Source of the DNA: Acanthosepion lycidas | Lineage: Eukaryota; Mollusca; Cephalopoda; Sepiida; Sepiidae | Reading direction: 5' to 3' | Length of the DNA stretch: 64,000 nucleotides | Assembly: GCA_963932145.1 (NCBI GenBank) | Contig: OZ010574.1 | Span: 62,776,378 to 62,840,377 of the forward strand | In this document: positions 12,861 to 24,480 of the stretch, piece by piece | Layout: the number at the start of each line of letters is the position of its first letter | Numbering within the stretch: position 1 is the stretch's first letter | Program-made: the position numbers and the translations under genes | The notes under the pieces: generated by a model | Databases searched by the model: none | Told to the model about the DNA's origin: nothing | The model's input: the letters and a program-made list of their open reading frames with translations, nothing else

Positions 12861-13394
12861 CTTTGATCTGATGTATATAGAATTAAGAAACATCTACACA
12901 ATGCAACAAAAGTGATTTCTGCAACAATACAGATAAATAATTCCTAAATTATTTTATGTGAAGAAACAGGCATATTTTTTATGCAAGTTAGTATTTAAAT
13001 TGTTTTAGTTTGGAATGAATTTATGTGTTACTATTTTGAATAAAATGATGTTATGGATTTAACTGTTTTCTTTTTCAATTTTTTAACATTTTTGTAGTCA
13101 TGTACCTTGGCTCGGAAAAGTAGTAATTCTTTCAGGAATGGATATATTTGAAAAAAAAACAAAACAGAACAAATTTATATTTTGATAAGATTTTGTAGTG
13201 GCACTATTGAGAATTTTCCTTCTAAATATGTTAAAAAAAATTCAAAAGCATCACTTACTCACTTTTGTTTATTAGGCATTGAATAATTACATCATGTCCT
13301 CCATAGCTTGCCTGACTTTTCAGCTAACCTGATGAATATTTATGAGTGTTCCTAAACTTAAAAATTTTGAAAAACTAATAACATTTTTACAAAA
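12861..13394. other. AT-rich stretch, nothing recognised
   Basis: No frames or shared repeats seen. Confidence 0.45.
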
Positions 13395-13510
13395 TAAAAT
13401 CCTTACATTTGCCTTGATAAAGTCCCTCAGAGGATGAAATGTGTCAGTTGAGTACCAGATTTGTCAGACTACACAAGTAATAAATACTTTCAAAGACACT
13501 TTTAAAATTT
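13395..13510 (+). mobile_element. Penelope-like element 3' tail fragment
   Basis: Contains CCTTGATAAAGTCC, a short spacer, then GGATGAAATGTGTCAG, followed by TAATAAATA. The same order occurs after the PLE endonuclease remnant at 17.0-17.6 kb (AAAGTCC...GAATGAAACGCGTCAG). That supports a PLE 3' tail and a decayed hammerhead-like core. Confidence 0.5.
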
Positions 13511-13859
13511 TTCTAACATTATTCAAAATATGAATCTGTATAGTTTAGCATCAACCTAATATATTTCCAATAAAAGAAAATTCTATTTCAAAAGAAATGT
13601 CAGTGATGAGAAATAAGTTATCAGAAAAAAAATTGAATTAAAATAAATATACATACTTAACAAAGATGGTGATGGAAATAAAATGGTTGATTTTATTATG
13701 AGTCAAGAAGAGCAGTAAATAATTTTCATATAAATAATTTAATATTTGTTATGTCTGATACAGAATGTTGTGCTTTTGACTGTGTTGGGTTGGGCTTGAT
13801 CGATTGATTTTATGGCATGTCAACCCCTGTTGGGTTATTTAATGTCGAAAACAGTCTTT

Positions 13860-13998
13860 TCTGAATTATACTGAAATCAATAAATATTTACTTGATTTGG
13901 GAATAAATAAATATTAGTTGTTTATACTTGAGTTGATAAGCATTGATTTGGCAAATATTGTTCATTTATATTTGAGTCTGTTAGTATTTATTTGGTAG
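13860..13998. repeat. Diverged tandem repeat, TTATATTTGAGTCT type
   Basis: Two to three units of roughly 55-60 bp containing AATATTAGTTGTTTATA and TTGAGTCTGTTAGTATTTAT. The same unit is tandem at 15,720-15,925. It lies directly upstream of the 5S-headed SINE. Confidence 0.65.
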
Positions 13999-14000
13999 GG

Positions 14001-14365
14001 GTGTACAGCCATATCATGTTGAAGCACCAGTTCTCATACAATCACCAAAGTTAAGCAGTGTTGCATTTGATCAGTATTTAGATGGGTGACCACTTGGGAG
14101 TACCAGGTACTGTGAGTTTGGATGTGTGATTGGTGTAGTGGATAACAGCTCAGAATTGGAAATCAGAGTGTCAAGTTCTAATTCCAATTATATTCACTTA
14201 CACGCAGATACCCTTGGGAAAAGTATGAATCCATCTCATCTTCCCCCCAGCTATGGGTTAATTAGTAGGATTTGTATCAGTAAATCATTAATATCTACAA
14301 AAAATTCTTTCAATCTAAAAATATTTTCTGGCTTTAAATAACCTACAAAAGGTTGATAAATTATA
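14001..14365 (+). mobile_element. Composite 5S rRNA-tRNA SINE
   Basis: The head (14,001-14,120) follows animal 5S rRNA almost end to end: ACAGCCATATCATGTTGAAGC, AAGTTAAGCAGTGTTGC, TTAGATGGGTGACC, TTGGGAGTACCAGG. The middle (14,121-14,190) is tRNA-like with an A box (TGGTGTAGTGG) and a weakened B box (AGTTCTAATTCC). The tail has CCCCCAGCTATGGGTTAATTAG and TAAAAATATTTTCTGGCTTT. Related copies lie at 41.1, 42.0-42.5 and 49.5-50.1 kb. This layout is known for 5S-derived SINEs, in which the 5S internal promoter drives pol III transcription. It is not a functional 5S gene. Confidence 0.88.
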
Positions 14366-14649
14366 AAAATCAAATCCATCAATCTTGGCAAGCTGCCCAT
14401 TTTGGGAAAGTTCTTACTCCTCTGAAGGGTATATAGTTAATATACTAACAACAGGGTAGACATTGGATAAAGTGGTTGAAACATGTATAAATGATAGATA
14501 TTTTGTATTGGCTTAAGATTTAATTTGACATCTGGTGTTTCACTCTCAGATCTTCAGTATAAACAATTAATGGAAATAGGATTTGGGCTTATATTCATAA
14601 AACTCCAGGTACCATCAAGTGCTGAGGAACATAGGTGTAATTATTCATA

Positions 14650-14650
<1 letters not shown>

Positions 14651-14702
<52 letters not shown>
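14651..14702. repeat. (TA)n microsatellite
   Basis: About 26 TA units. It borders the left end of the transposon at 14,703-15,436. Confidence 0.98.
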
Positions 14703-14712
<10 letters not shown>

Positions 14713-15434
14713 GGATCTAAACACATAAATAAAACGTTAAAGAAAAAAGAATAATGGCCTCTTGACAACTTTGGAAACTCTTGCAACTCTTCTGGATGGT
14801 CTCCTTGTTTACCATAATCCTTGCCTTCAGTTCATTTTTGGTGTTATAAGGAGTTTTGTTGGTCTCTTGCTCAACTGCGTCCCACTCATAATAATCAAGA
14901 AGTCTGGGGAGTTAGGTGGCCAGATATAAAGGGTGATGTGGTCACAGAAATTGTCTGCCATCCATAACTGGGTCCTCTTGCTTATGTTGCCAGACATATA
15001 GGGTCTTCCAGCAGCCACTCTTTTGTTCTTAGGGCAGCACTACCTTCTTAAGGTACTTGATGTAAACTTACATGTTGAGTCTCAGTGTCTGTGGGAAGAT
15101 TAATGGAGGCACAACATCGCCATCACTCATAATTACTCCAAACACCTTTGTAATCACCATTACACTCATTCAACTCTTTCTGAATCCTCTGCACTATCCT
15201 CAGAGTGATACACAAACACTCTGAAATGTTCGTATTGGAGCTGTCGATATGAATGCCAAGTAGTGCAGCATGTTGTTTCCAAATTTCTGGCAGAGTGAAT
15301 TACATCATGGTGCTCTTTTTCTCACAGATGGTGCCCAACTGACCATACTATACTCTGCAGTTGGCAAAATCAAAAACAATGCACATGTACAAAATTAAAA
15401 AGATATAAAATGGCAACATTTTACTGACTGCACC

Positions 15435-15436
<2 letters not shown>
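14703..15436 (-). pseudogene. Tc1/mariner-superfamily transposon remnant
   Basis: On the minus strand the element starts at about 15,436 with CACGGTGCAGTCAGTAAAAT. It encodes a short FTLPEIWK N-terminus, then after a deletion the catalytic-domain C-terminal part: VAAGRPYMSGN (the family has a DxAPCHT region here, damaged), LWMADNFCDHITLYIWPPNS and PDF with IIMSGTQ where others have LDYYVWG. Stops and frame changes occur. A (TA)n tract flanks each side, as expected for an element that targets TA. A second copy is at 33.7 kb. Confidence 0.8.

Positions 15437-15437
<1 letters not shown>

Positions 15438-15482
<45 letters not shown>
15438..15482. repeat. (TA)n microsatellite
   Basis: About 22 TA units flanking the other side of the transposon. 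The two tracts were probably one before insertion. Confidence 0.97.
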
Positions 15483-15485
<3 letters not shown>

Positions 15486-15600
15486 TCATTGAATAATATA
15501 GGCTAATTATATTAGCTTCTGCCTAAATAGAACTAGAAAGGATTATTATCAAAGTAAATAGACATAGTATGTCTATATTATTCAGTGAAACATGCTTAAA
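15482..15600 (+). mobile_element. PLE-type tail, small inverted hairpin
   Basis: Outer arms are ATGTTTCATTGAATAATATA and its near-complement TATATTATTCAGTGAAACATG. The right arm matches the end of the PLE tails at 31.5-32.0 kb and 53.6 kb (...ACATGCTTGAATATATA). It looks like a deleted version of the inverted tail pairs seen elsewhere. Confidence 0.55.
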
Positions 15601-15719
15601 TGAAGATATACTCCCTAAATATACATATATGTATGTATGTATGTATGTATGTAGAGTCTACAATAACTCTACGATCTTGACTCTAGTTAATCTGATATAT
15701 TCTTATACACAAATCTACA

Positions 15720-15928
15720 TTGGTTGTTTATATTTGTTTCTGTAAGTATTTACTTAGTTCAGAGATAGGTAAATACTGGCATTTATATTTGCGTCTATGA
15801 GTATTAAATTGGTTCAGAGAGAGATAAATATTGGTTATTTATATTTGAGCCTAAAAACAATTGATTTCGGGATATACATTGCCTTTATTCAAGAATAGGT
15901 AAATATTAGTTGTTTATATTTGTATCAA
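15720..15928. repeat. Tandem ~60-bp units, TTATATTTG..AGTATTTA type
   Basis: About four diverged units with GGTTGTTTATATTTG, GAGTATTTA and GAGATAGGTAAATA. Same family as 13,860-13,998. Confidence 0.75.
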
Positions 15929-15929
15929 G

Positions 15930-16238
15930 GTTTTGGAGAAAATAGAAGCCAAAAAGAAACTTATACTTAACAGCAAGAGGAGGCAGTTGAAATTTCTGGG
16001 GCACGTAATGAGGAAGGAGGGCTTGGAAAACTTGGTACTCACAGGACAGATTGAAGGAAAGAAGGACAAAGGAAAACAGCATGATGATGAGCTTGAGCAA
16101 ATGGATGGTAGCACAGGTTTTGGGGGAAAGAATGAAAAGACAAAACTTATTAAGAGCTACAAAGGACAAGAAGATGTGGAGGACCATGATCGTTTTGAAG
16201 GTACACAGCTCATAAAAGAAGTCATTACTTAGTAAGTA
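15930..16238 (+). pseudogene. RTE-clade LINE, C-terminal end
   Basis: One open frame of 99 codons carries RRQLKFLGHVMRKEGLENLV, LTGQIEGKKDKGKQ and IKSYKGQEDVEDHD, the extreme C-terminus of RTE/BovB-like ORF2. The family reads ...RQLKFLGHIMRKEGLENL...LLRATKDRKLW.... It is 5'-truncated directly against the minisatellite. Confidence 0.85.
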
Positions 16239-16745
16239 GCTCTTTTTAGCAAGGCTCTTACTCCTCAGTATGGTATGCATTTGGTATATTTGAGACCCTG
16301 CTGACAGGGTAAGCTTTTGACTGGATATAATTTAAATATACACAAGTCATATTTTTCTTTTTCTATTATTTATTGCTTTTTCTTTTCCTCCTTCTTAGTC
16401 TTCTATCATGAATTCTGTTACAATTGTAAGTCAACACTTTCTTCAGAACATTTTTCTCTCCCCAGAATTTTTTTTTGTAGGCACATAGGCTAAACATTGC
16501 CATTGTTTTTATCTTGCTAATTTCAATGTCATTTTTGATTGTCCTCTGATATTTTTAACATTGCAAATTCCAACATTGTCACTCCATTACTCAATAATTT
16601 TACACTATTGTTTTTATTTTGAAGTTTTACCATTCTTATGGCATAGAGTATCTTGATATACTGCCGATATATTATTTAATATAAATAAAATATATATTTA
16701 AAATAAATATAAAATCTGCCATAATGGGATGAACAAGATTTGTGC

Positions 16746-16746
<1 letters not shown>
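16239..16746. other. AT-rich stretch, nothing recognised
   Basis: Pyrimidine-rich around 16,350-16,500. No coding or repeat signal seen. Confidence 0.45.

Positions 16747-16794
<48 letters not shown>
16747..16794. repeat. (TA)n microsatellite
   Basis: About 24 TA units. Confidence 0.98.
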
Positions 16795-16797
<3 letters not shown>

Positions 16798-17033
16798 ACA
16801 GATGTCCGATGCTGATCTTCTTGCAAAATGCAATATTGGTGGAATTGCTGGCCAGCTCATATTGCAAGGATAAGGGACAATGGAATATCTAAGGTCCTCA
16901 TGTATAGCCAGCTTGACAGCAGACAAAAGACAGTTGGACAGTCATAGCTCACGTATAAAAACAACCTAAAGAGTAACCTCTCAGCTGTCAATGTGCCTTA
17001 TACTAGTGTATAGATTAATATTTGGATAATATT

Positions 17034-17652
17034 CGGTGGCGGCACTTATGAGGATATTGGAGAAACAAGTAGAAATTTTAAAAATTGCATTTAGGAGCAC
17101 AAAAGTGTCCTCACAGAAAACAACTTAACTAATGTGCTAGTCATGCACAGAAATAAATTCAACCACAATTTTGATTTTAAAAATGCTACACTCATAAAAA
17201 AAAGAAAATAACTCACTCAGAAGGAAAATCTTTGAGAGTGCCACCATTGAATATTATCCAAACATTAATGTACACCCAGGGTTTTCCCCATTTCACCTTT
17301 CCTAACAGAATTACTACTCTCCTAAGCAAACATGCACAACTGTATCAAGAAATCAAAAGAAAATTGTTGTGTTGAAGGACAACACAACAATAAAAACAAT
17401 ATTTCCACACGTGACAGTACTTGATGTAATTTTCAGTTGACAATATGAATATAATAGCATTTTCTAAATTCTTCCAGTTGCTAAGGACATTTTATTTTGT
17501 TATTATTAGTTACTTTGTTTTAATAAACTCATTTTGTTTTTGCTTTGAAAAAGTCCACATTGAATGAAACGCGTCAGCTAATATTACAGTTTTCCTATTG
17601 TCTTTTACATTAATAAATATTGTCTTTTTCTACAGGTTAACTCTGAAAATAT

Positions 17653-17690
<38 letters not shown>
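17034..17690 (+). pseudogene. Penelope-like element, GIY-YIG endonuclease end and 3' tail
   Basis: Translated fragment with stops: GGTYEDIGETSRNFKN, EHKSVLTENNLTNVLVMHRN, KFNHNFDFKNATLIKK and ESATIEYYPNINVHPGFF. This is the IGETxRxLxxRxxEH helix and downstream region of the GIY-YIG nuclease that ends PLE proteins. The first motif is damaged (YIGET became EDIGET). The tail (17,540-17,580) has AAAGTCC..GAATGAAACGCGTCAG and ends in (TA)n at 17,658-17,688. The tail layout matches 13.4 kb. Confidence 0.78.
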
Positions 17691-17691
<1 letters not shown>

Positions 17692-18159
17692 ATTAATACA
17701 AACTAAATTTGTCATTTAGTTGATTGATATGTTCAGCACCTGTATTCTGGAGATTTGTAGTTGAACCTTTCTGTAATCATTTTGTCCACTCGTCAGGCAG
17801 TATCAAACTACTTTTGATACTGCCTAATATTACAGCAGATCATGTGTTATGCAGAATTACTAATTTCTCCCTAGCAATTATTCTCTGGATGGATGTTAAG
17901 AAAGTTTGTGATGTTATTGCCTTCAAAAATAAAAAAAAATAAAAAAGTGGAACCAATTAAAAGCCCTGATAGGAAATAGGTTTTTTTTTTTTTTTTTTAA
18001 TTTTTTTTTTAGCAACAGCAAATATTCAGTGAAGATGTTGTGATAAATTCATTAACTGACTCTTGGTATTCATCAGATAACCTGTTTGGTCAATGAATGG
18101 CAAATGTTTCCTGCATGGAAATAGCTATTTTCACCATTGCCATTTAAAAGTCTGATCCA

Positions 18160-18500
18160 AAACAGAAATGCCAGTGAGTGATACTTTGATCCAGTGCAAT
18201 ATGTACAGATATTACACTATTATTCTGGGTAGAAAAAGAAGGTAGAGATAATTGCTCAGAGCCAGATAGCACAGATACTACTCTTTCATCAGTATTTACT
18301 GACCTCCCCACAAACGTATGATGTGACACAAGGACGTTTTTGATGTTGGGTGCCAATATGTGTATGAATGCCCAGTCAATGTAGTCACTGTCATTGGTAT
18401 ACACCAGCAGGCCCTTTTTAGTGCAATGAGGGAGGTGCTGCCATGGGGTTGGAATCCCTGCAACTACACATCTCTGAAAGCTTTTTCTGGCAACTGTCCA
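18160..18500 (+). repeat. Unclassified dispersed repeat (copy A)
   Basis: Begins with a diverged CAGTGAGTGATACTTTGATCC unit (see 12.65 kb). A ~250-bp body follows, containing ATGCCCAGTC and GGTGCTGCCATGGGGTTGG. The copy at 34,010-34,320 has the same order. A 144-codon minus-strand frame crosses it but resembles nothing known and is not kept in the other copy. Confidence 0.55.
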
Positions 18501-18579
18501 AGAACATAAAAAATGGCAGATAGGAGAACTAATATTACATTTTGCATTCTTGTTGGCCCTGTATAAATTGGGCTGCAAC

Positions 18580-20160
18580 CTAATAATATGAATTTCACAG
18601 TAACAATCTAAATAACAATCATATATGCAGATGTTATTTATGGATTTATTTGCTTATTATATTTTGTGAATTGATTGCACAAATGTAGGAGAAATTGATT
18701 TAATATTTAATACATTTACTAGTATTAATGAGATTTGTACACTTGAGATTTAAATATTTTACAAAAATAAGAAATCTTGAGACATTTATAGCAAAGCAGA
18801 GAAATAACATACAATGTACACACAGGCACCTTGATCTTTATGTTGCACAGGCACCTAGATCCCTCCATCATTTTACATCAGTATGCCAATAATTGAGCAT
18901 TGATATCAGCAAAGTGTGGGACACAGTGATCCAGGTACTTCTGTAGTAGCACAAAAGGTGATATGCCAATTTTATAAGAAATGAATTTCCTGATAATTGG
19001 GGATCACCATTAAGTAAATATGGTTGCCATCTTTGTTTTCATTATTCCTTGTTTGACTAGATTACTATTTTGTGCAAAATGTATCCAAAAAATACCAAAA
19101 TCTCTTAATGGATATTAAAAGAATAATATTTGTTGCACACTTGCTGGACACCTAAAATCATCAGGCAGGCCACATGTTGTAAGCAGTGACACTTTGATTT
19201 AATGCAGAGAACAAAGATACTACACTATGATCTTAGGAAGAAGTTCTGAAGAGTGAAAAAAGGATAGGAAGTTGTGGAGAGATCTACCGTTACCTGAAGA
19301 AGATACTATTTAGTTACATGTGTAAAATAATTAGATATTTCTTGGTTAATATTTAATGAAAATTGGAATTTTTGATTTTTTTAAAAGTAACTTCAATAAA
19401 ATTTGATTGAAAGTTTTAACTTGTAGCGAAGAAACACAATTTTGAGATAATTAAAGCCAAATCTATACAATTATAAGAAAACTTTTATCTCTAACGACAC
19501 TCTAATTTTTGTCTTGCTAAGTCACACACATGCAACACTCTACTCAAAACAAATTTTAAAACAAAGACAAATATACCAGAGTGCTGGCCATTATTGATGC
19601 GACTCTTGATTGCCATAGATGTCTACAACTATGTTTGTGCATTTTACTTATCTAGGCTATAAGAGAAGTTGGACAGGGCAGAGAGAGCAGAGAGAGACTT
19701 TACACATAAGCTAACCATAGAAGCTATCTGAGAGCACAGCTGACTGCCTGTCTGAACTGGCTTTGAAAATGATCTGTGAACACCGAAATAGAAAGAACTC
19801 CACTATCAATGTGACAAGCCCAAAGCAATAGCCAACAAGCAGTCAGCTGATTTAAGTATGCTTCTTTTTCATGCTCTCATTTCACACCTTGTACACCCTA
19901 CATTTGAATGCTACACTATATGACTTACCAGAGACATTTTCATGTTTTGTAAATTGAAAAAAAATCTTTGGTTATTTCTCCAAACCAGTGTCTAATTTGT
20001 TTCTTTACTCCAACCAACTTCCACCTTGAATCAAAATACCCTGAATTCAATATGTACATGGATTTTATATATATATATTTATGTACATTACTAGGTATAA
20101 TATGGCTCAGAAAAGAAGTGAAAAATTCATTCTTCAAAAACTTGTAATGATTTTAAGTCA
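18580..20160. other. Mostly unique AT-rich DNA
   Basis: It holds one diverged GCAGTGACACTTTGATTTAA unit at 19,183-19,255 (family of 12.65 kb) and a purine-rich AGAGAG run near 19,685. Nothing else recognised. Confidence 0.45.
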
Positions 20161-20209
20161 TCAGATTGTTACAGAGTTCAAAGGTGTTTCTGCATCCTTG
20201 TGGGTGACA

Positions 20210-20545
20210 AATTATTTTCCACCTTACAAGTCCTTTCTCACAGATGAAACATTGTAAGCCTCTCACTGATCTATTGCAATGTCCATGGAAAGTCCTCAGA
20301 CGAACTACATTCCTTAGGTGCATCAGTTCTAAGCTTCCTGACTAAGACCTGCCATGCTACACACATTGTAGCAAAACATTGGTGAAATGTAAATTCCACA
20401 CAAGCAGCCTCTTCCCATTATCTGCAGCTTTCTGGAATTGGCTTCCAAATGCCTGCTTCCACTACTCATCTTAACCTGTTTAAGTCTAGGGTTAACTGTT
20501 ATATTTCCCACCTATTTACATAAACTGTACCTCTTACTCAGTAAC
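20210..20545 (+). mobile_element. Jockey-type LINE fragment, second subfamily
   Basis: Degenerate C-terminal coding: FHTSSLFPLSAAFWNWLPNA and LNLFKSRVNCY, matching the family ...RTAALWNRLP...LNLFKSRVNRYL. This subfamily is also at 44.66 and 61.5 kb and differs from the one with the SRLWNSLPYSCFP C-terminus. Confidence 0.72.
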
Positions 20546-20685
20546 ACTCTACATCAGGCCTTGTGCAGAGTGAAACTCACTGTAGTAGCATTGTCTCATT
20601 TGTTGAACTGGGATATTTTCATGCGTTAAAAAAAGATATATATTATGTGATAGGTAGTAGTGGAGATGTTATTTATTTTGCTTTA

Positions 20686-20930
20686 TCATTTCACTCCAAG
20701 GAATGTAATAAAGCCACTAAAGCACAATGGTTACTGAGTGTGAAACAATAAGAACAAGAGATACATTATTAAGGAGCAATAAAAGAAGAGGAATCAAGAA
20801 GACAGTAGATAATGATTCACATTGCATTCAAATTTTTGAAGATCAATGTTAGCTGGAAAACAAGGAGCTGGAAGAGAGAGATTCACAGGTGAGAAGTGCA
20901 AGAGAAGATACTACTGGCATAGAACTTTGA
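20686..20930 (-). mobile_element. Jockey-type LINE 3' tail
   Basis: Reverse copy of the shared 3' end, from the ATTTCACTCCAAG terminus through ACATTATTAAGGAGC and ATTGCATTCAAATTTTTGAA to CATAGAACTT. Confidence 0.85.
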
Positions 20931-21850
<920 letters not shown>

Positions 21851-21860
21851 CTTTTTAAGC

Positions 21861-21970
21861 ATGAAATAAATTGTCATCAATGGTTATTGACTTCAATGCC
21901 CACTTTCATATTTACATACGCTCTATCACTGATATTGAGCACTTTAACCTATAAATATAGCATACCTTAA

Positions 21971-21978
<8 letters not shown>
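21861..21978 (-). repeat. PLE-associated terminal repeat, copy 1
   Basis: Minus-strand reading: TATAGTTTTAAGGTATGC, then AAAGTGCTCAATATCAGTG, then GCATTGAAGTCAAT. Copies of the same sequence occur at 27,040 and 29,555 (+), with short versions at 25,981 (-) and 26,246 (+). They lie beside TA tracts and around PLE pieces. Confidence 0.7.
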
Positions 21979-21999
<21 letters not shown>

Positions 22000-22006
<7 letters not shown>

Positions 22007-22884
22007 AAAAGGCTTAAACACTAATATTCCATGGTCATAATTTATTCCATTGGAATCGTAAATACGATCCAATTCATCAGACCTACAAATTCAAAAAGAA
22101 AACAGAAAAAAACATACTCCGGAAATAAAAATAGAATTTAGAGAGAGTGTAATTATGAGAGTGTGGGACGAATGTTAGTTCATAAGAGAGGGGTTTAACA
22201 GAGAGGGTTATTTAAAAACTAGGTGTGAGTGGAAGGGGGAAAAATGATTGTTGTTGGATGTCTAATACAATAAAGATACATTTCGTGGTGACATACACAC
22301 ACCATGGCCGATCAAATCTTAAAGAAGGAGGGAGAGGTAAGGAAGGAAGTGGTGGGGAAGAAAGATGGGGCGGGTGAAATTAAAATTGAAAGGGACGCTG
22401 TGTAATTGAGAAAATTTGACAAAAATAATATCGACTACAGGTTACAAATCAAATATAAACAATAAATATGACGATTATCTAATCTAGCGAGGACCTATAT
22501 TTTTATGTTCAAGACGCATGCAAATCCACACATACACAATAACTTATACACGTATATACATACACATCGCCGTGTACCTACATACACACATACAATACCC
22601 ATGTACACATACACATATATCCACATATTCACACAAATACACACATACATATACATACACACACACACATATACACATATACATATATCTGATTCAATAT
22701 CTCTGATACTAAGCACTTTCTAATAATTACCGCGCATATGATATACAAATAATTACACCTACATATATACATATACACATACACATATACACATACACAC
22801 ACACCTCCATATATACATATATACATATACACATATATATATATATATACATATACATGCACACATACATACATATATATGTAC
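22000..22884 (+). repeat. Left arm of 3.3-kb inverted PLE structure
   Basis: Reverse-complement match to 24,417-25,311 along its whole length, with about ten differences seen by eye, several of them CpG to TpG. It begins TATAATAAAAAGGCTTAAAC and runs inward to CATATATATGTACA. It is richer in CpG than surrounding DNA, as expected of a recent insertion. Confidence 0.93.
22033..22083 (-). ncRNA. Hammerhead-like motif, left arm copy
   Basis: Minus strand: GGT-CTGATGA, then an 11-bp stem (ATTGG.ATCGTA with TACGAT.T.CCAAT), then GGAATAAATTATG-ACC. The layout follows stem I / CUGAUGA / stem II / GAAA / short stem III / cleavage site / stem I. Against the hammerhead rules A13 is G and the base before cleavage is G, so it should not cleave. 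PLEs are known to encode hammerheads. Assignment here is inference. Confidence 0.45.
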
Positions 22885-22981
22885 ATATACACACATACAC
22901 ACATATACACATATATACACATATACATAGACACACACACATACATATACACAAACATCTACACACATACATATATATACT

Positions 22982-23029
<48 letters not shown>

Positions 23030-23287
23030 ATATATATATACATACACACATACATATACATGTACACACACATACACATATAAATACATACACACATACA
23101 CATACATATACATACACACACATATATACATATACATATATATACATACACACACATATATACACATATATCCACCTATACCATATACACACATTTTCCA
23201 CATACATATACATAAATACACATGCACACATATACACGTATATACATGCACACACACACACACACACACACAAAACCAGATATATAT

Positions 23288-23330
<43 letters not shown>

Positions 23331-23623
23331 CAAAAATGCACACGCACATACCTACATATACACACATAAATCCATACGCATCCACTCCTTACACATTTAC
23401 ACACACATGTACATATGAACATGCGCATAAACATATATACCTAAAACCTTACATTTCTATACAATTAAACAAAAAAACAATGTATCTCTGTATCTATCCG
23501 TCTAGCTATACATACATACACATATACACGCACATATATACCCACATACACACATATATATACACATACATACATACACATACATATATATGGGTACATA
23601 TATACCAAAACATACGCACACAC

Positions 23624-23698
<75 letters not shown>

Positions 23699-23884
23699 CA
23701 CACATCCCTGCATATATATCCATCTACATATACCTACATCCATATACGTATACATGAATATATACATATACACACATATCCATACATATACCAATACACA
23801 CACCCCTAAATATATACCTATATATACACGTAGCCAAGTACATACATATATACATACATACACATACATGCATATACACACATA

Positions 23885-23951
<67 letters not shown>

Positions 23952-24010
23952 CCACATACATACAAATACGTACATATACATACATATAAATTAGAATTTA
24001 AGAACTAAAT
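22885..24010. repeat. CA/TA-rich microsatellite block in the inverted structure
   Basis: More than 1.1 kb of irregular ACATAC, CACACA and TATATA, with pure (TA)n runs near 23,295-23,325, 23,630-23,690 and 23,885-23,940. Long frames occur on both strands through it (Tyr/Ile/Val/Cys or Thr/His/Ile repeats) and are not genes. Confidence 0.95.
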
Positions 24011-24194
24011 AAGTAAAATTTCAACAATTTGGGGGTAAAAAAAAAAAAAATACACATAGCGCATCACAAAAACATACACAATGATCTATATAGAGATAAA
24101 CAAAATAAACATAATAGTCATTCCGTTAAAATGTCATGCCCGATGTTTTGAACCAAGATGTAACTGACATAAGTGACAGAAAGTTACAAAACGG

Positions 24195-24280
24195 TGTTCA
24201 TGTTTTGAATCTTTTCTTATGTCTACATTTAGAAAATATCTCATTACGAAGATTCAACAGTTCATCTTGATTCTTATCTG
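24195..24280 (-). pseudogene. PLE protein C-terminus, minus-strand copy
   Basis: Minus strand from 24,279 reads DKNQDELLNLRNEIFSKCRH, then KKRFKT and a stop. This is the usual end of PLE endonuclease proteins (...NxRxELxSKCRHxNKF). It starts abruptly at the centre of the inverted structure, where the plus-strand copy begins. About 22 bp (24,258-24,279) are repeated inverted at 24,398-24,419. Confidence 0.82.
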
Positions 24281-24416
24281 GTGGATAAGGGGTTAACCCC
24301 ACTTTTGAAATGGAGATACCTATCAAGAGCCAAAACACCTAATAACTTCCGCGATCGGTGTGATCTGTGCTTGGCGGAAAAAATTTTTATTATCAAAGAT
24401 AAGAATGAAGATGAAC
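24281..24416 (+). pseudogene. PLE endonuclease fragment, plus-strand copy
   Basis: Reads LTPLLKWRYLSRAK, then RDRCDLCLAEKIFIIKDKNE and DEL, the conserved W-x-I/L..A..CxLCLxEK block of PLE GIY-YIG endonucleases. Coding homology is cut after DEL, where the right arm begins. The minus-strand piece at 24,195-24,280 carries the residues that should follow. Confidence 0.8.
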
Positions 24417-24446
24417 TGTACATATATATGTATGTATGTGTGTATG

Positions 24447-24480
<34 letters not shown>

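Noticed and set aside
14001..14120. 5S rRNA gene
   Set aside because: Diverged from the conserved 5S sequence, lacks a proper terminator, and continues into a tRNA-like head and SINE tail found in other copies.
18144..18578. 144-codon ORF on the minus strand
   Set aside because: The underlying repeat copy at 34 kb does not keep the frame, and no family is recognised.
22495..24008. Many long overlapping frames on both strands (up to 235 codons)
   Set aside because: All are Tyr/Ile/Cys/Val or Thr/His/Ile low-complexity products of the CA/TA block, open in several frames at once.
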